Source: Macrostomum hystrix
Taxonomy: Eukaryota; Platyhelminthes; Macrostomidae
Reading direction: 5' to 3'
NCBI GenBank assembly: GCA_950097015.1
Contig: CATNEN010000025.1
Span: forward strand, 1,829,001-1,893,000
DNA: 64,000 nucleotides
In this document: one piece after another, positions 24,601 to 38,087 of the stretch
How positions within the stretch are numbered: the first letter of the stretch is position 1
How the letters are laid out: each line of letters begins with the position of its first letter
Program-made: the position numbers and the translations under genes
Notes under the pieces: generated by a model
The model's database searches: none
What the model saw: the letters and a program-made list of their open reading frames with translations, nothing else
What the model was told of the DNA's origin: nothing

Positions 24601-27600
24601 AGGATGTTCTGTAGGATGTTCTGTAGGATGTTCTGTAGGATGTTCTGTGGGATACTGTAGGATGTTCTGTAGGATGTTCTGAAGGATGTTCTGTAGGATG
24701 TTCTGAAGGATGTTCTGTAGGATGTTCTGTAGGATGTTCTGAAGGATGTTCTGTAGGATGTTCTGTAGGATGTTCTGTAGGATGTTCTGTAGGATGTTCT
24801 GAAGGATGTTCTGTAGGATGTTCTGAAGGATGTTCTGTAGGATGTTCTGTAGGATGTTCTGTAGGATGTTCTGAAGGATGTTCTGTAGGATGTTCTGAAG
24901 GATGTTCTGTAGGATGTTCTGTAGGATGTTCTGTAGGATGTTCTGAAGGATGTTCTGTAGGATGTTCTGAAGGATGTTCTGTAGGATGTTCTGTAGGATG
25001 TTCTGTAGGATGTTCTGTGGGATACTGTAGGATGTTCTGTAGGATGTTCTGTAAGATGTTCTGTAGGATGTTCTGTAGTATGTTCTGTAGGATGTTCTGT
25101 AGGATGTTCTGTAGGATGTTCTGAAGGATGTTCTGTAGGATGTTCTGTAGGATGTTCTGTAGGATGTTCTGTAGGATGTTCTGTAGGATGTTCTGTAGTA
25201 TGTTCTGTAGGATGTTCTGTGGGATACTGTAGGATGTTCTGTAGGATGTTCTGTAGGATGTTCTGTGGGATACTGTAGGATGTTCTGTAGGATGTTCTGT
25301 AGGATGTTCTGTAGGATGTTCTGTGGGATACTGTAGGATGTTCTGAAGGATGTTCTGAAGGATGTTCTGTAGTATGTTCTGTAGGATGTTCTGTAGGATG
25401 TTCTGTAGGATGTTCTGTAGGATGTTCTGTAGGATGTTCTGTAGGATGTTCTGAAGGATGTTCTGTAGTATGTTCTGTAGGATGTTCTGTAGGATGTTCT
25501 GAAGGATGTTCTGTAGGATGTTCTGTAGGATGTTCTGTAGGATGTTCTGTAGGATGTTCTGTAGGATGTTCTGTAGGATGTTCTGTGGGATACTGTAGGA
25601 TGTTCTGTAGGATGTTCTGTAGGATGTTCTGTAGGATGTTCTGTGGGATACTGTAGGATGTTCTGTAGTATGTTCTATAGGATGTTCTGTAGGATGTTCT
25701 GAAGGATGTTCTGAAGGATGTTCTGTAGGATGTTCTGTAGGATGTTCTGTAGGATGTTCTGTAGGATGTTCTGTAGGATGTTCTGAAGGATGTTCTGTAG
25801 GATGTTCTGAAGGATGTTCTGTAGGATTTTCTGTAGGATGTTCTGTAGGATGTTCTGTAGGATGTTCTGTAGGATGTTCTGTAGGATGTTCTGTGGGATA
25901 CTGTAGGATGTTCTGTAGGATGTTCTGTAGGATGTTCTGAAGGATGTTCTGTAGGATGTTCTGTAGGATGTTCTGTGGGATACTGTAGGATGTTCTGTAG
26001 GATGTTCTGAAGGATGTTCTGTAGGATGTTCTGTACGATGGTCTGTAGGATGTTTGGTTGGCGTTCTGTAGTTCTGTTGGGCGTTTCATAACTTTTTTAT
26101 GATTGCACAATGAAAATTTGCAAGAATTTAAAAGAATAAACTACTATAAGTAAGCTGAAGATAAGTATGCATAGCATGCGACAAAGCATCTCATTTAAAT
26201 TCTCAGCGCCTTATACAGTACCCGAGCGTGCATTTAGCCAATGAAACACGCGTCAGCTCTGAGCACAAAAGCTCACGCCACACGATTGTTTACAAGAATC
26301 GCAATGCGAATCACTTTATTGCATCGAAGCGACAATTTGATGCGAAAAAAACTGCTTTCGGCGAGAAAGGAGAGAAGGCAAAGGCCAGTCAACTCAAGCC
26401 CACCTGGTCAGTCTCCAATTATTTTTGTAATTAAATTGCACAGAGCCGAGAATAGAGAAAGGTGTTTTATTGCCAAAGAAAAGAGTTTCACCAATAAAGC
26501 TTGCTAGCATGAGGCTAATCGCTTGTAATTTCTTGGTAAAGCCTCCACTTGCTCTCTCTCCAATTATACTTGGGCAGGCAGGTTGCAATCATCAATAAGT
26601 TTTATTATTCTGCACCGGAATTCGCATGTTAGCAGATGCAGCAGTGCTGTTTAGGTCATGTTTTTCATCTGCAACAATATAGTTTTCTTCAGTTCAGAAG
26701 TTCTAAAGCCGTTTTCTGATAAATTTAAGAGCCACCTGAATTGACTTGTTAGAAATCTTGCGTTGCCAATTCGGCACGGAAATCTGGGGTACGGATGCAA
26801 CAGAAGGACCTCCAAAGGAATTTCAGGATGTGTACTCTGTTTAATTGGCTTGTGCAAGACCTGATAGATAGTGTAATGTGTCATCTTAAGGCTCTAGTAC
26901 GGAAAAACAATTTTACGAATATATAAAAAACCATAAGCCCAACAGCCGTTGGTCATTACTGAAAGCTCACCTGCTGGACACGTGATTGGCTTGTCGACAT
27001 ACTCTGATTGTGCTTTAGAGCCTCTAGATTGGCTGGCGAGCACACTCTCCATGGTGACCCAGGTGGCTCCGTTGCAAATGTACTTCTGACCAGTGGAATC
27101 CGTGCGCTGCTCGCCGCTCAGGTAGATAGAGCAACGAGGGAACTGAAGAGTTTCAAGAGCTGGTGTGCACTAATGATGGATACAATGGGCATAGCTAGAC
27201 GGGTAACCTTGTGATTAGTAAACTTCACACTAAATTCAAAGGCACACGCTGCTACGTTAAGGTTTTATCTTCCTCTTACCCCTCTTCCGTCTTTGTAGTC
27301 GATGCGCTGCTCATCTTCGCGCAAGCGTTTCAATTCATTGCCTGTTGGCACGTGAATCTCGGCTGTGGCGCGGCTGTCAGCTGTTGTTGGTGGCAAAGAA
27401 AGCACTACAGGCCGCTTGCCCGCCTTCAGCGACTTCTCTGACGGCTGCTTTGAGCTGACCGGCTCTGGTTGACTTGGCTGTTCAAGGGGCTGGTCGCTGA
27501 GCTGTTTTGATGATAGTTTTTAGGGTAGGGATTTAGTCGTTGTATCGGATAGTCCCTAAGGTCTTCGTAAACCTTTATATTATTAATAATAATAGTTTAT

Positions 27601-30600
27601 TACACCTGCCCCAATTGGGCCAGATGTGCAGCCGACAGCGCAGCCGCAGCATCTAAAGGCTGCGTAAGGCTGTTCAGCCATGGACTGGGGGGGCGCAACG
27701 CCCAACTGATGCTGGAACCCATTTAACAGCTGGGCGAACTGAATCAATGCAAAGTTAAGTGTCTTGCTAAAGGACACATTATTGTTCTAGTAGAGTCAGG
27801 AATCGAATCCCTGACCTTAAAGCCGTGAGTCTGACGCTCTAACCAGAAGGCTACAACCTCCCAATTATTCGTAATAATACTAATGATAATAATTTCCGCA
27901 TGGCTCTGGGCACTCGCATATCTTTTGATGACAGCAGCCAGCGAGGAGGCAATTCTGCCCATTCCGCTGACTTCTGAGCACACACGCACATAGACACCGT
28001 ACCGTACCGGAAGCAGGCACACACTCACATGGGGTAAATAAACCTGTTCTGACTTTCTCATCGTCAGGTAGTGTACACTTTCACTGTACCTTTGGGGGGG
28101 TGTCTTCACACTGAAGAATCGAGCTCAGGGACCTTTGTGCGAGAGGCAAACGCGTTTGATCGCTCTGCCACCCACCCGCCTTTCGTGAGCCTGTGCTTCA
28201 TATAGGATATTTAGGCCGCGTGTCACTTTCGTGTCACGAGTAGACATGGAGAAAACTGACCTGCCGATTCCTGGCGTAGTATTGTAGGTACTCTTTGAAC
28301 AGTGTCAAATCGTTGGACGGAGACACTTCAAAGTGTCCACCACAGCCGCTTCGTCTGCGACCACTGAGACCGGGTTTGGCAGCATGCTGTCTGTCGGCTC
28401 CAGTCTCCCTCGTTGGATTTACCAGTACCACAACAACGCTTGAGTTGGCACCGATCAGACAGTTTCCGGGCGAGACCAGAGTGATTCGGAGTTTCACGCG
28501 CTGGGTGTCGTTGCCCCGCTCGCTTATGTGAATGCTAATTCTGGCCTTCCTTTCACCTGTTACGAATTTAATGTAGGATCAAGAGCTTAATTGGCGTTTT
28601 CTGTCAATGTGTCCATTCTTCAGTCACTTGTAAAACATCAGTGCTAAAATCAGTCTTAGCATAGACGCACAATGATATTGCATTGTATCGTGCATAACTT
28701 ACTGTAAATTAAAACTCATTCATATAGACCACACATGCGGGTTGCCTTAAACTGTTATACTGTCATTGTGAGCGCGTGTTTCTGCATTACTTTCAGATAT
28801 AAGAGAGCTTTGTTTTTCAATGCTGATGAACATACGCATTGATGAATACGGTGGGTTTTGAAATGAGATTTGAGAAGTTTTGTCTTTCTCAGACTACTTT
28901 ATACCAGCTAGTAAAAACATCTAAAACGTACTTGTCATAGTGTAGTATGTGGAGGTAATGAAAAACAGAAAAAAATAACCCACCTGGGCTGAAGTTGAGC
29001 ATGTTCCCAGAAATAAGGGTGAAGTGAGCTCTGTCTCTTTCTTTGCCGGCAGTTATTTCGAAGCGCACAAAAGCCGGCCTGTCGAGTGCGCCGCTGCGAA
29101 TGACGTCCAGTCGAAGGGTGCCAGAGCTGAGGCATCGAACTCGGAAGCGGTGCTGGCCAAATCCCACAACCGACCATGCTAGACGGACTAGCTTCCTCTC
29201 GGTGACGAGTCGCACATCAAGGGCGTCTCGGGCCATTAGCTCGAATGCGTCCTCAACTGCGTCTAAATCCTGGCGCGGCTCATTGAAACGGTATGCAAGC
29301 AGTCCAGCATTAACGTCACTCTGAGCAAACTGGGTGATATTCGAGGTGTCTCGAAGCCAGAGCCGGCCCAGTGCGGGTTGTCTGGTGATTAAAAACACCG
29401 CTGACGACGGCTGCGCCTTCAAGGACCGGTTGGAGAATCGAAAGCCGGCACCAGTGGCGCTGAATCCGCTGAGTTCAGTCGGACAAGTCGCTCTCAAAAT
29501 CGTTACATTTCTTCTATCACCAGCAGATCTGGACTTGACAACAATGATAAACGTATGCATTTCTTGGGCTACTTGGGCCGAGTCGTCTATTGCAAATTGG
29601 AAACTATCTCTGCCACTCAACGGGGCCTCGGTGCTTTGATAAGTGACAGTGCTGGAATTCAAGTCTGCTTGACTGAAGATTTCGCCAGGACCAAGTTCAA
29701 CGTTGTCAGTACGCATCAAGATACCGTATTTCGGTGATGAAACCAAGCGATACTTCGGTTCTCGAGCTGAAGCAATGTCTCCAGCTACTATAAGCAGCTG
29801 ATCGGGTCCTATTATAGCCGCTGTGTTCATCGATAATGATAGCGGGACCGATCGTACGAGTCTAGGTGGAAGCAACGATGGAGACGGGGGTAGGAGCCGA
29901 ACAAGCCACCTTGCTAGTGCTTGCTGGTCATTCCAGGATGCTTTCAGTTTAATCACAAGGTCGCCTTGCTCGCTACAGTTACTGGCATTAAACACAATGT
30001 GCCCGGCCGTTATATCCGATGACAGCAGGGCAATCTCTGAAGGAGCTGGTTCCGAACCCACTTCTCTCTTTTTATGCAGCATCCAACAGCTGCTGTTGGG
30101 ACGAACCACCTGAATGACTGCAGGAGGCGGCTGTGGACCAAAAACTTTGACCATGATATTTGTCTCGGTGATAGAAATTGTTGAGCCCACCTCAACTCCT
30201 ACTGGAGTAGTCAAAAGGCGAAGCCAAGCCCGGGTTTCCGATTGCGGTAGCGGTAATGTTTTGATTTCCAATCGAGCTAATGAGGCTGAGAACTTTCCAT
30301 CCTCCGGAACAAACTGAGCCTGTTCAATGGCTGCAACAGTGTCTCCGGAATCCTCTTCCAATGGCGCGCTAACAAATAATCGGCCGAGCTGCACATCTCT
30401 TTGAGTAAACTTCTCTCCCAGCCGGAGTGGCGTCAGCTTCAGCTTGGAGTGTCTCGACCATCCTAGTAATGTTGATGCTAGTAATAGTTGAGCTCTATCT
30501 GGTAGCTGTACAATTGACAGTGTCAAGTTATCCTTCGGCGTGTCCCGATCAGCAACCAGCAAGTGCCGCTCAGTCACAGGAATCGTCTCTCCGGTGCGCA

Positions 30601-33600
30601 GCTGCAGCCGATCCAGGGGCTCTGCCAGGTTCGGTGGCAACTCGTTTGATGTGATGATGCTGATGCGACACTTTCGAACTACGCGAAACACTAAGTCGCG
30701 AGCCTCTATTGAAAAGGTATCCAAGAGTGACGTCACATCATGGTCTTGCTTGTAAACCAGACGTATTTTATTGGTTAGCTCGCTCATGGTAAAATTTCTA
30801 TTTGCATCTGTTGTCACAATTTCAGTCGTTCCGCTGGACAGCCAGTACATGTATAGAGTGCCAACCTTCGGTAGGTTGATGATCCTTAATCTAACTTCCT
30901 CTTCTGGGCGATCAGCATCACTCACGTAGAGCAAAGAAGCGTCGAGCACGCGAGATTCGCCATTGACCAGCGAGAAGTCAGCCAGATGTAGCCTAGGAGA
31001 CTCGTCTGTCGCAGGGAAGATTATGACCTTAACAGATACTATGGGGGAGCGTCTCTGTCCGTCAGTTGCTTGCAGTTTGAAAGTATCATTGTTGTGTTCA
31101 ACTCCACAATGGCGACTTTGAATCAGGAACACCAGACCATCGGCCAGCTGACGCTTCGTGAATTCTCGAACTGAAATTTCCCTTCCGCTTCTAAAAAATT
31201 TAGAAAGTCAAGAAATAAAAATAGCTTCAATCGGAGTACAGGCAAATTTTGAAAAAAGTCAACTGAAGCTAAAATATTATTGCTATGTAGTAAGTATAAC
31301 AGCAGGCAAATAAAAATAGGCTTACGGCAGCTTCAGTCGAATTTCTCCGTGCCGAGGTTGTTCCACTACAATTAGACGCAGGTCGTCCGCTTTTGTATCC
31401 GGGTCAACTACGCGGATCAAGCTAACTGTGAGCGCCGTTCGACCGCCCTCCCTGACCAGCACCCGAGAGCCCTCCGACACCGCTGGCCCCTTGTTATCTA
31501 CTGGGCGGATGGAAAACTCTAAACGGTGCGTCAGCCATTCCGCGCCATTGTAGATGTATAGCTGGCAAGTGTCTGTCACCGGATCGGCCCCGATTTCGCT
31601 TCCAGTGTGCCGATACAGGACACGACCGGCGCTGAGATCCTCGTGACTGAACTGACTGACACTACTGCTGCTGGAAGAGGCAGCACTAGCACCCACAGAA
31701 ACAAGAGCGATTTCACCTCGTATCGGGCGAGTCCCAACCAGGTAGGCTGTTTGTCTGACGCTGCTGGATTCGCTTCGAACCCTCGGCAGCATGAGGGGAG
31801 ATAAACGGACGTTACCACCCTCCGGTACGAATACTGTATTGTTGATGAACTCGGCGGGCAAGTGCTCAGTTCGGGCCGTTGGGCCGGCCTCTTCCCCCTG
31901 CGGCTGTTCTTGCTGTCGCTGTCGCTGATGCTGAGAGACAGCAGTGCCTTGTCCCGGCGTCGGCTGCAGTGGCTCGTTGATGTCAATGTTTATGGAGCAC
32001 TCGGGACCCATATTGCTTCCGTCAGTAGCGCGCACAATGAAGGAATCGTGATCGCTGAGTGAACCGTCGTGTTGGTATCTGGTTATTAAAAAAACATTTT
32101 TATATGTTTCGAACTATTTAGCGTCACAGCATCACAGCTTGGCATCCGATTTTGCTAACCTGACCCACGCTGAAAGCATACACGCGACGTTGATCTTGAG
32201 CTGTTGCATGTTTCTTTTCATTTTTTACGAGTAATGCATGCAGCTTGCGAACTAGTAGCCAGCTAAACTTAGCAAACAGGGTCATTTTGGGCTTAGTAAT
32301 ATTGCATTTTGACCACGCCCCAGGCATGCCAGACCGGGCCGCGTGTGCTAGTCAGTGAGTGTCTGCATGAAGTGGCGACTCTCAAGAGCTCTATAGCTAC
32401 CGCTTTAATTTTTTCTTTCCCACTGTCTACCGTGGATGGCTGCAGTTGTTGACTGATAGCTGGGACCGCCGAAGAGACTTGTGAGCTTCAAGCCTCACTT
32501 GGCTCGAGACTGCAGGTGATCTCTTCTCTTATAGTAATCATCTATATAGCCCAGAAGCAGTCTATTTAGATAGCCAAAGGAATATTTCTAAGGAGACACT
32601 GTACCAGTTGGATTGCTCAACGAGCAGTGAAAGGAGTTCTCATAATGGTTCTCATAGTGTATGCTTGCATGGGAAACTATGGAGTAACGAGTTTTCAATT
32701 CCGCACTGCCTCTGTATAACGGTCGTGACTGCTATTTTCATTTAAATTTACACTGCACAACATGCGCAATTTAGAACGGAAGGCGAGTTTGATGTGTTTT
32801 TTCTAATATACGCAGTTACTAGCTTTTTTCTCCGTGTCATTTTCATTTTAACTTGTAATAATTTGTCTTTGCCTTCCTCTGTACGTGAGACAAATTAATG
32901 CTAAAGCTTCTTTTTCAGGACATATGAGGTGCATGTGAGCCAACTAGAGTCTTAAAAATAAAACAGAAGTTATGATAAAAAATCACTAGACTGCGCAATA
33001 GTAACCCCAAACAAAAGCTACACAAAAAATAAAAGTGCTTTCCGGTTTGAGTGGGGTGCACTTACCTAACATCTCTGCGTCGTATCTGGTCCATATTGAG
33101 TCGCTCGCCGATCTCTATCGTTGTGTCCGCACGCATTAGTCGGCCAGAACTTGGAGCTCTGATTAGCATTAGCTCTAGCCGCTCCTGTCCTGTGTCCCCA
33201 TCCGATATCGTCAAATGACGAGCATCCAATGTCCGATGGCCACCCCGCACCAAGGAGAAAGCAGCTGCGGAAGCTTGACTTGTCTTGCAGGACTGTAGCT
33301 GAGGTCTTAGGTTATCAACGGGCTGCACAAAGAATGACAGTTTCAGTTGTCGAGCACGATTATGCAAAGCGTCAAACGGCTGCAAAATAACGTCCACCGC
33401 GCGTCCTATCTGACCGACGTCATTTAACGGAGGTACATATCTCATGTAGCCATTGTCAACGTCCTCCTGTGTGAACTGAGTCAGAGTAGAAATGTCTCGA
33501 GACACTGCCGATTGTGAAATTAAGCGTCTTGAGTCGATCAGGCGCCCAGCGTCTAAACTTATGTTGCCCCCAAATGAAGTAAAATATGGCTGCAAGAGTA

Positions 33601-35767
33601 CTTCGTATCCGACTAGCTTCGGTGGCAATCCTGCAGTGGCGTATTGAAGAATATCTCTTCCGATCTGCAGACCCTGTCGATGCGTCTCGAGCACTGAAGT
33701 AACGGTATGAAGGCGAGTCGATTTATTCTCTAGGGTGACATTTCTTAAAGGCTGTACACGGACTCGAATCACTAACTCTGTGAGATCTGGTCTTCCGTAC
33801 TGACGGAGCTTAATAAAATCCCACTGACTCGCTGGGCTATGAAAGTTTTGATAACATAATGTGCGCAAAAATAAGTCGGCAAGGGTTAGCGAGTCGACTG
33901 AGCGAGTTCTCTGCGCATTCTCTTCTGGTCCGTTCGATCTAGTAAGAACACCAGCAAGCGGTGCTTGTGTCACGTTGTATTTAAGCTGAACGCCGTCCGC
34001 TACTAAGTACTTCAGCGCACTTTCGTTAATTATTTCCTTTCCAATGCAGAATTTTCCAAGAGCTGAAACTCGGTAAGACACTTGCGATTTGAGCGACGAC
34101 ACCGCGTCCCAGTTTCGAATGACATGAATTGGCAGTTGCAAAGAGACGCGAACACCGCGAAACACGGCGCGCAGACCAATGCTATCGTATCTAGGCAGGT
34201 TTCCGTTGTGAATGTAAGCGATGCGAAACTTCCAGAAACGGACCAGTTTCCGGGAACTAAATGATCGAAAAGGTGCGCCATTCAGGGCCAAGCGGCCGCT
34301 GTAAGGGTCGCGCTTAACTCGGAAGCGAATGTTCTCCGCCCAACTGGCACTTTGCAAATTGTGCGGTCGCAACAGTGCTGTACCCCCAGTGCAAACTAGC
34401 ATGGGGCTGGTGAATAGCTGCAATCGTTTGTGCTGAACTGTACTGACTAGCCGCAAAGAAACCTCGGGACCTGCGCGCAGCATGGCGTCCAAGGGCCTAA
34501 GGCGTAGACGGAACTCAATTCTATCGGTCGTGGCGACACCCAAGACCTGCAGAGCTATATGACCTGAGCGAAGGTCAGAAAGTTCAAATGCTCCTAAAGC
34601 CATGGATCCCGGCTCTCTGATGTCCACCAGGGATGCATTGAGGCCTGGTGCTGCAACAATTGACAGCTCAAGAACTTCTACAACCAGATCAACGTCTCCA
34701 GCTCCGACCAGGTTTTTAGGCAGAGGGGCTGGCAGGCCGCCAGAGTGAGACATCTCAGAATATCGTCTGGAATCTCCTATTTGCAACTTGGGAAGTGGTA
34801 GCGGCGCACTAGCAGCAGAATTCGCTCGTTCTAACCTCACACTTAAGTAGAAATTCTCAAATTGTGTTTCAGTTCCGCTCGAACCGAATGGTAAGACTTG
34901 CACAGCAATCGGTAGATAGTCGAACTCCAGTCCCGTTTGGGTGCTGGTCTTTTCGTATTTGAACGCAGTCAGAAGGAACAGATGACAGTCGAGTCGAAAC
35001 TCTCTTGCCAGCTGCCCGCGATCATTCAACAAGCGACCGAACAGAGGCCAGCGCCGGAAGGTGCCGTGTCCCCTTCGGTGCTCAACTGTGCAGCGCTCAG
35101 ATAACGGATTATAAGCGAAGCGGATTGAATTAGAATCAATTGGCAGGGTGCGGCTTCCTGAGCCTTCCACGGCAAGCGGCGCGGGTCCGGCCAGAATGAG
35201 GCGACGTCCAGGAAATGCACCATCGGACAGATTGATTCGAACTTCCAGACGCAGTGGCACAACGAGCGTATTATTCTTTCCAAAGAAGTAATGCACCTGA
35301 AGGTGCACAGAATCCCGACGGCCAAACGGTGATCCTTCGTGCTCGTAGATGACATCGCCATCGCGGAAAAAACAGTCGAAAGTCTAGAATGCATCAAATT
35401 TTACATTATAAAGAGTTTCGATTCCTATGAGCGTTAGCAGTTACGAGTAGAAAGTATACTTTAGCATTTGTAATGTAAAGTATATGAAAAATCAAAGCCG
35501 AACCTTAGGCTTCAGCTGACCAACTGTTTGGCTGAGGCTGTCAGACCCGTCCACTTCAACTTTGCAAGTGCCGTCCAGAGCAGCCTGGTTGACGCCTAGA
35601 TGTCTCCAGCGGCTTAAATTAGCGCGTCTGCCCCGTGCAACATCGATTGGCTGCCGCGGGCCGTCAGCCAGAACGCGCGGCAGACGGTGACTGTCTTCTC
35701 CGGCGCCGACAGCAAGTAGCATCGACCAACACAGATAGAGCGCGACAAGTCCCGGACGCCTTGTCAT
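21700..35767 (-). CDS. FREM1-like extracellular-matrix protein (CSPG repeats, Calx-beta, C-type lectin)
   Basis: Nine minus-strand exons: 35767-35504, 35383-33066, 32078-31326, 31190-28984, 28556-28261, 27501-27280, 27142-26971, 23807-23634, 22016-21700. All have GT-AG borders and compatible phases, total about 2240 residues; human FREM1 has a similar length and order. Residues 1-23 are a signal peptide. Exon 2 starts with the FRAS1/FREM motif F-D-C-F-F-R-D-G-D-V-I-Y-E-H-E-G-S. Residues of roughly 300-1830 are CSPG repeats, marked by F-T-Q-E-D-V-D-N-G-Y-M-R-Y and F-S-H-E-D-L-S-A-G-R-V-L-Y. Exon 5 carries a Calx-beta domain. Exons 7 to 9 join into one C-type lectin domain starting C-P-A-G-W, with Y-W-I-G at the exon 8/9 junction. 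The sixth lectin cysteine is absent (V-I-A-R where F-V-C is expected). FREM proteins are secreted or shed basement-membrane adhesion proteins. Introns 7 and 8 are full of minisatellites. Exon 1 donor (aag|gttcgg) is weak. Confidence 0.88.
22017..23248. repeat. 44-bp minisatellite array abutting a splice acceptor
   Basis: About 28 units containing aaccaatcatgtgacaatag and ttactgagccttggtgcgcc. The array ends against exon 9 of the FREM1-like gene. On the transcript strand each unit ends ttggttggcgcac, and the real acceptor is ttggttggcgcag. Units are nearly identical, apart from single changes such as tgggcc, cccgtg and aatggtgg. Each unit also holds a CCAAT box and a catgtg E-box. Confidence 0.95.
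23250..23345 (-). mobile_element. Decayed SINE fragment, family A
   Basis: On the minus strand gtgagctcgaatctcagccc (B-box-like) is followed by tgtgtccttgagcaagtg, the same head and middle block as the better family A copies. Located in FREM1-like intron 8, next to the 44-bp array. Confidence 0.5.
23884..26065. repeat. 12-bp minisatellite array
   Basis: About 2.2 kb of aggatgttctgt units with interspersed 10-bp units (aggatactgt), aaggatg variants and a few gattttctg or tagtatg forms. The 10-bp units break the 12-bp period at recurrent spacings, showing higher-order blocks. It occupies most of FREM1-like intron 7, ending 76 bp before exon 8. The 12-bp period leaves all three minus frames open, producing a spurious 750-codon frame. 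Confidence 0.95.
26066..26970. other. FREM1-like intron 7, unique part
   Basis: AT-rich intronic sequence between the 12-bp array and exon 7. Short frames here have no support. Confidence 0.45.
27586..27862 (-). mobile_element. tRNA-derived SINE, family A
   Basis: On the minus strand: ggttgtagccttctggttag (A-box-like head), B box ggtcagggattcgattcctg, then tgtcctttagcaagacactt, and the 3' end cacatctggcccaattgggg caggtgtaa. Nearly full length, in FREM1-like intron 5, sense to the gene. Confidence 0.85.
27890..28185 (-). mobile_element. tRNA-derived SINE, family B
   Basis: On the minus strand the head reads ggtggcagagcgatcaaacg with B box agctcgattcttcag, like a tRNA with a long variable arm. 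The body shares gtgtgtgcctgcttccggta and gtcagcggaatgggcagaat with the copies at 39.0 and 61.7 kb. It sits back to back with the family A copy in the same intron. Confidence 0.82.
32079..33065. other. FREM1-like intron 2
   Basis: About 1 kb of AT-rich sequence with no repeat array or frame of interest. The phase-2 junction either side (R-R-R-D-V-R / Y-Q-H-D-G-S) rebuilds a CSPG repeat end, confirming it is an intron. Confidence 0.6.
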
Positions 35768-36380
35768 CTCGCCTGCAACGACAGTATTGTTAGGACCTGA
35801 TTGTGCAAACTTAAATTGACTTTGTACTGGTCGCTATGTTCTGCCAATAAATTGCTTTCTATGATATCCGAGGTAAAAAGTTTTTAAACTTTAAACATAT
35901 AGAGTCCATTACGGTCCTTACTATGGCGATGGCTCGAGATTGGTCGGGTTAGTTCCAGCCAATGGCCTGAGTTAAGAGCAAACTGCACATTTTTACTAGC
36001 TTTTTTACAATATTGCTACTTACAAGTTGAAAACTGCGAAAAAACTAAATCAGACATCGAATGTTAAAGCAAAAAAGTAGAGCGTAAGAGTTGGCTAAGT
36101 TGCTAACGAAATTAATAAATCAATTAAGAAATTTATTTTTAATTAGCCGATCAATAATATTTTGACAATGACAAGATTCGTGTCCAAGCCCTAAATACGC
36201 TACTGATGGCGGTAGCAATTGAATTCAAAGGTTTAAATTTATGTTTCGAAACTAATGTGTACTCAAAACACTACTTTGAAAGGAAATGTAAAGATTTCAT
36301 TATGAATGTTTATGAATCATTCGAAAGAAACAAACTAAATTTATTCAAGCAATTCTTGGAAATATATCTATCTATAGATA
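35768..36380. other. Upstream of the FREM1-like gene, no gene seen
   Basis: AT-rich sequence without a TATA box or GC island that I can assign. A small plus frame at 36206 has no support. Confidence 0.35.
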
Positions 36381-36382
36381 GA

Positions 36383-36662
36383 GAGGTTGTAGCCTAGTGG
36401 TTAGGGCGTCGGACTCACGACTTGAAGGTCGGGGGTTCGATTCCAGACTCCACTGCAACTATTTGTGTCCTTTAGCAAGACACTTAACTCTACATTGCTT
36501 CAGTTCTCTCAGCTGTTAATAATTAATGTGGATGTGGCGTCTCCCCAGTCCATGGACTGAACAGCCGTACGCAGCCTTCAGATGCGCCGCGCAATAGCTG
36601 CGGCTGTGCTGTCGGCTGCACATCTGGCCCAATTGGGGCAGGTGTAATCCATTATAATTTAT
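36383..36662 (+). mobile_element. tRNA-derived SINE, family A (best copy)
   Basis: It begins gaggttgtagcctagtggtt (A box), continues with the B box ggtcgggggttcgattcc, then gtgtcctttagcaagacact. The body has cagtccatggactgaacag and gctgcggctgtgctgtcggc, and it ends ggcaggtgtaatcc followed by an atttattta-rich tail. The head folds as a tRNA-like sequence, but the body and the lack of a closing acceptor stem show it is a SINE, not a tRNA gene. Confidence 0.88.
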
Positions 36663-37588
<926 letters not shown>

Positions 37589-37981
37589 ATTTGTCGTTAG
37601 GTTTATGAAAAAGTTTAGAATCTTCCTCGCCTTTTTTGGTGCAGATCATTGCGGGTTCATGGCTCCGCCCATGTCTCGCCCACGTGGCACCACCAACCCC
37701 ATTCAGCCCTGATCCTGAGCATGACGTGAGTCCTGACTGATCTGTGGGCGTCAGTGACAGCATAGCTGGCTCCAAGCTGGGGCTGTAAATACTGGCACCC
37801 GCATTCCAAGTCGTTGACGAGCAGCAGCGGCAGCAGCAACGGCACCGGATCTGAGACGAGCTCACTTAGAAGGCCGCGCCCACGCGTTTGGCCTCGAGAT
37901 TAGTCTGGGATGCTGGCTGATTGAGAGATGATGACCGGGGCTGACGCCTGATTCTGCAGTTCCTCTCCTGCTGGCGCGGAG

Positions 37982-38018
37982 TTTATAAATACGAGCGGTA
38001 TCGAGGATGCGCTTTCAA
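37982..38018 (+). promoter_or_regulatory. TATA promoter of the Cys-rich peptide gene
   Basis: tttataaata at 37982-37991 lies about 30 bp before an initiator-like tttcaattcc (38012-38021). This leaves a leader of about 70 nt before the ATG at 38088. Spacing is that of a textbook core promoter; the start site is inferred. Confidence 0.6.
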
Positions 38019-38087
38019 TTCCCAGAGCCAGTAGTTGACTAACCGTTTCAGCGCTGTTGAGTCTAGGTAACAGAGCAGGTAACAGGC

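Noticed and set aside
23858-26110. 750-codon minus-strand frame of TEHP/NILQ/SYRT repeats
   Set aside because: It is the 12-bp array read in three successive frames. It lies inside FREM1-like intron 7 between two exons that join in phase.
29043-30755. Plus-strand frames within the FREM1-like exons
   Set aside because: Antisense shadows of GC-rich coding exon 4, with no domains of their own.
36383-36460. tRNA gene (also at 39.0 and 48.1 kb)
   Set aside because: A and B boxes are present, but the sequence continues into a shared SINE body and there is no proper acceptor stem closure.
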